DNA of 11,286 nucleotides from assembly GCA_900642245.1 (NCBI GenBank), contig CAAAJI010000259.1, forward strand, positions 48,977 through 60,262, in the 5' to 3' direction. Below are positions 7,700 to 11,286 of this stretch, one piece after another. This stretch comes from Fragilaria radians. Its lineage: Eukaryota; Bacillariophyta; Fragilariophyceae; Fragilariales; Fragilariaceae. Numbering within the stretch: position 1 is the first letter of the stretch; the number at the start of each line of letters is the position of its first letter. Under the pieces are notes generated by a model. The model was not told the DNA's origin and searched no databases. It saw nothing but the letters and a program-made list of their open reading frames with translations. The translations under genes were made by a program, and so were the position numbers.

Positions 7700-7975
7700 A
7701 TTTAGGATGGCATAATGGTTACAGTGTTTTATTTTAATTTATTTTATTGTATCACGTAGAGGACATTCATCAATAGATCACTGTTGGAAACGGGATGTCT
7801 GCATCCAAACGTAGAAAGTTGAAGAGTAGATTAGAACAATTTGATTGTTCTACTTTAAACGTTATTTTGGATGATGTCACATATTTTCCTTATCTTTGAG
7901 TTAACCGCTTTTAACATCAACAAGACACTCAAAAACAGATTCAATTTAATCAGCAAAACTATTTGGCACTGAGAA
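7700..7975 (+). pseudogene. Copia aspartic protease fragment
   Basis: From 7777 the plus strand reads ITVGNGMSASKRRKLKSR, LEQFDCSTLNVILDDVTYFP and, after TGA (7897-7899) and a one-base shift, FNINKTLKNRFNLISK. These match the protease body of the copia element at 3410-3600 position by position. Just before, VEDIHQ and TAG (7774-7776) replace the usual DIDEK. The block around 7709-7725 (HNGYS) may be the eroded active-site surroundings. The frame ends with TGA after IWH (about 7975). The rest of the protease and the whole integrase and RT are missing. Confidence 0.78.
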
Positions 7976-8391
7976 CCAAAAGTTGAAAAGTGTCCCCAGG
8001 ATGATCACCTTTTTGTATCCATTGTCTATCTCCATTTATTTGAAACCCTTACTAAGGATTCCTAGACATGGAGTGCTTGTTACTACTTTTCGAAAGACTT
8101 TCAACTTCTTCCTATATCTCCCGTATTTTCTGCAGAATAGTTCTTATACACACTATTTTGTTTTCCACCAAGCATATTACAAAGCATGATAACTAGAACA
8201 GCGCGCTCATCTCATCATTCTCTTCTTTGGGCTGCATCCAGTTCCGGGTTGTTGAACATTGCTCTAAATTTTCCACAGTAGTGACTGCCTCCCAGTTGTA
8301 GCAAAACACTCTACCTAACCTGTTAGAGAATGTTGGGGGACGTAAATTTAATCACTTGTCCGTTTAGTCTTTCTGAAGTATCAAAACTTTG
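7976..8391. other. About 415 bp of unidentified sequence within a plus-strand copia
   Basis: This sequence separates two plus-strand copia fragments (protease and RNase H) but has no recognisable copia homology. A plus-strand open frame of 68 codons (7983-8189) resembles nothing I know and looks like chance. On the minus strand, frames around 8170-8300 (for instance FRAMFNNPELDAAQRRE) look somewhat protein-like, and the local GC is higher. TGTTGGGGGACG at 8331 resembles the start of a copia LTR after a purine tract, but nothing in the window pairs with it. Confidence 0.35.
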
Positions 8392-8705
8392 GAATATGTG
8401 GCAATGTCAGAAGCAGTGAAAGAAATCAGGTTCATTCATTACTTGCTTTGAGATATCGGAATTGAAGTTGATTTTCCAATTTTAGTAAAGACTGACAATG
8501 TTGGCGCAATGTTTATGGGACAAAATGCCTCATCCGGCGTGAGAACTTGACACGTAGATATACAGTATCATTTTGTTTGAGAGATTCTGGAAGATGGAAT
8601 TATCAAAATCGAACTTGTTAAATCTCTGGAAAATGAATCAATATCTTCACGAACAATGTTACTCAAGAAATCTGCAAGAGACACGTCAAAAGGTTTTGGA
8701 GGTGA
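8392..8705 (+). pseudogene. Copia RNase H, 3' end of pol
   Basis: Frame from 8392: EYVAMSEAVKEIRFIHYLL, DIGIEVDFPILVKTDNVGAM, NASSGVRT, HVDIQYHF, ILEDGIIKIELVKSLENES. After a one-base shift it continues IFTNNVTQEICKRHVKRFW and ends at TGA 8703-8705, the natural end of pol. Three TGA stops (8449-8451, 8548-8550, 8578-8580) each sit where the family has Arg. The usual SSSEA before EYVA is missing, with ACTTTG joined directly to GAATAT, so the upstream part was lost by deletion. It is clearly the same family as the minus-strand RNase H at 9205-9680. Confidence 0.88.
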
Positions 8706-8718
8706 CTGATATAGGAAG

Positions 8719-8963
8719 GTTATTGGAAATATCCCTTAGGTTCAAGTCAATTAGTTTTAGTGTATTAGGGATATCTATTAGGGATACTGAAAATTGTCAG
8801 ACCAAGTGATGGAACATGTTGAAATGTTGTCTATGGTGCTCAATCAAATTACAAAGTAGGAGAAGCTTCAGAGAAAGAGGTCCCACTAAAAGTTGTGATC
8901 TTTACTATATATTAAATTGAACTAAACACCTCACCGTATCTTTTGAATTTATTGGCCTCAACA
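8719..8963 (+). repeat. Probable 3' LTR of the plus-strand copia
   Basis: Thirteen bases after the pol stop, behind a purine-rich ATAGGAAG, comes TATTGGAAATATCCCTTA. The same motif follows the pol stop of the related minus-strand copia, which identifies it as the LTR start (the TG there is eroded to GT). Inside are a direct repeat of TATTAGGGATA (8763-8773, 8776-8786) and inverted partners such as ATATCCCTTA. A TATA-like ACTATATATTAAA sits near 8902-8914. I place the right end at GGCCTCAACA (8963), where facing LTR sequence resumes. This end is inferred, as no second copy of the LTR is available. Confidence 0.6.
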
Positions 8964-9037
8964 CAAGATATCCCTAATGGATAACCTTAAACAAACAAAT
9001 AACTAAAACTCTGAACGTAAGGGATATTTCCAATACA
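8964..9037 (-). repeat. Truncated 3' LTR of the minus-strand copia
   Basis: On the minus strand, the purine tract GCATAGGGAG (9047-9038) is followed by TGTATTGGAAATATCCCTTA, a standard TG start of an LTR. This lies 18 bp after the pol stop TGA (9058-9056). Similarity to the plus-strand LTR continues through GTTTTAGT and TTAGGGATATC and is lost at about 8964, where the plus-strand LTR ends. So only about 74 bp of this LTR are kept, or the two LTRs recombined. Confidence 0.6.
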
Positions 9038-9042
9038 CTCCC

Positions 9043-9364
9043 TATGCCGAAACGTTCAGTTACCATAATCTACTCCACTATCTTCCAAAAAAATCTTTAC
9101 ATGCTTTTGGTAGATTTCTTGGCTGACATTTTTCGTGAAAATATCAGAATGGTTCTCTTCAGATCTTACAAATTTGATTTTAATAATTCCGTCTTCCAAA
9201 TTCTATGCCGAAACGTTCAGTTACCATAATCGACTCCACTATCTTCCAAAAAATCTTTACATGCTTTTGGTAGATTTCTTGGCTGACATTTTTCGTGAAA
9301 ATATCAGAATGGTTCTCTTCAGATCTTACAAATTTGATTTTAATAATTCTGTCTTCCAAATTCT
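9043..9364. repeat. 161-bp tandem duplication of the copia RNase H 3' end
   Basis: The segment starting at CTATGCCGAAACGTTCAG (9042) recurs at 9203, period 161. The two units differ at only three places: T/G in ATAATCTACTCC, seven versus six A in the run after CTTCC, and C/T in AATAATTCCGTC. Each unit encodes, on the minus strand, the last 50 or so codons of RNase H (IIKIKFVRSEENHSDIFTKN onwards). The left unit keeps the correct frame to its stop (9056-9058). The right unit lost one A, so its frame slides into new residues (IMVTERFGIEFGRR) and stops at 9180. Confidence 0.93.
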
Positions 9365-9990
9365 CTCGTACGTGGTGATACCTGGTATCCACATGACGTG
9401 TTCTTACCCCGGACGAGGCATTTTGCGCCATAAACATTGCACCAATATTATCAGTTTTCACAATAATTGGAAAATCAATTTCAATTCCAATTCCTTGCAG
9501 TAAATAATAAATGAACTTGATCTCCTTTACTGCTTCTGATATTGCAACATACTCTGCCTCACTGCTGGATAATGTCACTCCTCTTTGAGCTTTCAACCTC
9601 CAACAAACAGGTACATCCATCAGGTGAACAATGAAGCTGGTTATGCTGATTCTTGTCTCTGAATCTCCTGCCCAATCACTATTGCAAAATACGTGGAGAC
9701 TCCAATTTTTGAGTTCTGGTTTTGGTTGAATTTTTAAGCAGAATTGTTGAGTGTCAATAACAAATTTGATAACTCGTATGTCCCCCAAGTAGCTGAATCT
9801 ATATATTTTTTGAGTTCCCGAATAACAACACTACTATCCGGTCAGGAATACTTGATTAGGTACAACAACATACCTACTCCGGAATAATACTTCTTTTGCA
9901 ATTCAATGTACAGTAGTTCCATTTCTTCAACTGGTCTCTTGATATTAAGATGCCTTGGTGTTCATGGTGTCATGTACCTGTGCTTTTTCT
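9205..9990 (-). pseudogene. Copia RT C-terminal part and RNase H
   Basis: Minus strand, right to left: TPRHLNIKRPVEEMELLYIE and SGVGMLLYLIKYS, TGA (9842-9844, an Arg position), then VVIRELKKYIDSAT. After a small indel near 9788 comes the long frame VIKFVIDTQQFCLKIQPK, FCNSDWAGDSETRISITSF, then SSSEAEYVAISEAVKEIKF, VKTDNIGAMFMAQNASSGVR and TRHVDTRYHHVREN. RNase H is intact in motifs (Asp of NSDWAG, Glu of SEAE, Asp of KTDN) up to the tandem duplication. The apparent start at 9788 is a TTG within the gene. The block between the RT palm and TPR is deleted. Confidence 0.9.
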
Positions 9991-10009
9991 CACTTCTAGT
10001 TAGAATTCT

Positions 10010-10345
10010 TAAATTAACTTGGAAATGCTCTCTTCTTTTCCAAAAACTAGGCAATTTTAAATTTTAAATCCGACTTTGTCAACAAATAGCGATCAGACTG
10101 ACTTCGAATCTTTACGACCACCGTCATACTTTCTGAATTTCCAGACACTTTGTACTAGATAGTAGAATGTCTCTCGTAGGATCAATTTCTCTTTAGTTGA
10201 CATTTCTATTATAGTAGACTTCACATTCCTAACAAGGTTTGGGATAAGCACGATTCTAATACTTTCATTATTGATGACAGAAGCAAAACATTCATTGAAA
10301 TCAACACATGGATCTGGGTTTGCCATAATACATCTTCTATTAATG
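10010..10345 (-). pseudogene. Copia reverse transcriptase N-terminal part, with internal deletion
   Basis: The frame 10326-10093 reads PDPCVDFNECFASVINNESI, IRIVLIPNLVRNVKSTIIEM, then jumps to KEKLILRETFYYLVQSVWKF. In intact copies of this family an AFLHG...MEIP block lies between IIEM-like and KL-like sequences; it is cleanly missing in frame, taking most of motif A. Below 10093 the trace is weak: NCLVFGKEESISKLI around 10020-10060 is an eroded palm motif C region, its usual YVDD mostly gone. Further RT sequence down to TPRHLN is deleted. Confidence 0.78.
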
Positions 10346-10625
10346 GGAAAATCATATTGATTAATCTTTTGCCAAAGTCACGCTTCAAGACATTCGATAA
10401 TCTTCCTCTTTACAATTTCAAGCTTTATTAAATGCTGTAGGCTCATTAATAATAGCTGTCGTAAAAAGGGCAAGATTAACCTGCTCAAGAGAAAATTCTC
10501 TTCCATCCTTGCCTGGAGATTGAACCAACTTTCCAACTTTTTCATCTCACGAAATACGTATTCATTTGCAATAATCTTGTCATCCTCTGAAATTTCAGTT
10601 TTGGCCTCATTACTTAATCACATGA
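10346..10625 (-). pseudogene. Copia integrase-RT linker
   Basis: The minus strand reads YVFREMKKLESWFNLQARME, corresponding to the MRCLESSFNPDATQ block of the plus-strand copia. After a frameshift it continues QVNLALFTTAIINEPTAFNK, the conserved linker before RT, then is broken by TGA codons. It leads through INRRCIMA into the RT fragment. It is non-catalytic, but useful because it proves that this copy is colinear through the boundary at which the plus-strand copia (ending near 4866) was cut. Confidence 0.7.
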
Positions 10626-10649
10626 ATATCAGTGGTAAACATTACTGAA

Positions 10650-11045
10650 AGTGTATGCTTTACTCCATCTTCATGCATCGTATTCAACCAAATGATGTAT
10701 TTTGAATATACGACGGCGTTAATTTCGAGGTTTAATATTTCATCCCTTGATTGATTCTCTGTATAACCAACAAATATTTGTCAACTTGGCTTGAATCGTA
10801 TCCTTTGTGATACCAACACCAAATTTTCCAAATATTCTGAAACTGGTATGCAAGATTAGTTTGCTTCTAAAAAGGAACTCACGGGAACTCTTGAGCTCAG
10901 ACTTTGTAGTGATCACATTTGATAAGAACGCGTTTGACACAGCACATTCAACCCAGATATCATTTACGAGTTTGTCTTTTAATTCTAAATCCTTCCCTAA
11001 AAGGTTTACACATTCTTTCACCTTTCCTTTGAGGTACTTTTCCAT
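10650..11045 (-). pseudogene. Copia integrase C-terminal half
   Basis: The frame 11045-10740 contains MEKYLKGKVKECVNLLGKDL, VNDIWVECAVSNAFLSNVIT, SKLILHTSFRIFGKFGVGIT and KDTIQAKLTNICW, colinear with the plus-strand copia integrase from about 4220 to 4500. Below 10740, in another frame, ILNLEINAVVYSKYIIWLNT corresponds to the RMLNFETEMIINSRDII block. The catalytic Glu region (KVERK in the relative) has become KYLKGK here, so the residue seems lost. A paralogue of the 3863-4866 feature in opposite orientation. Confidence 0.82.
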
Positions 11046-11286
11046 CCTTGGAAGCTGTAGATCACATCATCCTAAGTTACATTGTTGATGATTTGGATCT
11101 TCTTAATTTCTTTTGACCTTAACGTATTTTCTTTGTTCCTTACTCCATGGTATGTTAGTAATTGTCCTTTTCTATAACAAATCACAATCCTCATACATCA
11201 ATGGTTAATGGTTTGGAGTGCTGTCCTGCTTGGATGATATTGCCGTGATCTTACCATTGATATGTCTTTTGGTTAGTGTAAGGCAC
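11046..11286 (-). pseudogene. Eroded copia pre-integrase/integrase N-terminal region (weak)
   Basis: Only short traces remain on the minus strand. YEDCDLL near 11177-11197 may correspond to CEDCAVAK, and HPSRTALQTI in a second frame to the HCG-x-DRL-x-KTA block. The expected core motifs with the first two catalytic Asp residues are not found in a readable frame, so a deletion between here and 11045 is likely. The position upstream of the integrase C-terminal half fits. Low confidence. Confidence 0.35.

Noticed and set aside
7983..8189. Plus-strand open frame of 68 codons
   Set aside because: Low-complexity, Phe/Tyr-rich, no recognisable motif; expected by chance.
8331..8345. TGTTGGGGGACG as an LTR start
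   Set aside because: No second copy and no pol end in front of it; kept only as a remark.
1924..8580. Possible genetic code with TGA read as Trp, suggested by TGA at the Trp of the hAT motif SVIG-W
   Set aside because: Most other TGA stops fall at Arg positions of the families, and TAA and TAG stops are also present. Ordinary decay explains this better.
8573..8809. Plus-strand open frame of 78 codons
   Set aside because: It is out of frame with the RNase H motifs and runs into the LTR.
9044..9503. Plus-strand frames with a repeated peptide (FQKNLYMLLVDFLADIF twice)
   Set aside because: The repetition comes from the 161-bp DNA duplication and the frames are antisense to RNase H; not a repeat protein.
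10807..11088. Plus-strand open frame of 93 codons
   Set aside because: Antisense to the copia integrase C-terminal half.

Overview
The window looks like a piece of a eukaryotic nuclear genome made almost entirely of decayed transposable elements. No intact cellular gene, rRNA, tRNA, bacterial operon or CRISPR array is recognisable. The DNA is AT-rich. Nearly every coding trace belongs to a Ty1/copia retrotransposon, a Ty3/gypsy retrotransposon or an hAT DNA transposon, and all are broken by in-frame stops, frameshifts, internal deletions or nested junctions. From memory, the copia and gypsy proteins most resemble elements of marine microalgae, especially diatoms and other stramenopiles. That placement is an inference and needs a database search.

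Layout, left to right. 1-434 (-): Ty3/gypsy integrase running off the left edge, fused in frame to 430-1709 (-), a copia reverse transcriptase/RNase H. 1707-1812: putative hAT terminus. 1813-3117 (-): hAT transposase remnant with a clear C-terminal dimerisation motif. 3141-4866 (+): copia Gag zinc knuckle, protease, pre-integrase and integrase. 4868-5250 (-): integrase C-terminal piece of a second copia-like lineage. 5317-7695 (-): gypsy pol remnant that has lost its reverse transcriptase and carries a foreign block of about 400 bp inside the integrase. 7700-7975 (+): copia protease fragment. 7976-8391: unidentified. 8392-8705 (+): copia RNase H followed by a probable 3' LTR (8719-8963). 8964-9037 (-): start of another 3' LTR. 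9043-11286 (-): a heavily degraded copia copy running from pre-integrase through integrase, reverse transcriptase and RNase H, with its last 161 bp duplicated in tandem.

The genes do not work together. They record successive insertions, truncations and rearrangements. The most interesting points are the in-frame copia RNase H/gypsy integrase chimera, a copia zinc knuckle hidden at the hAT/copia junction, the RT-less gypsy with an inserted block, the tail-to-tail pair of related copia 3' ends with facing LTRs, and the recent 161-bp tandem duplication. I do not see convincing evidence of a new functional system.
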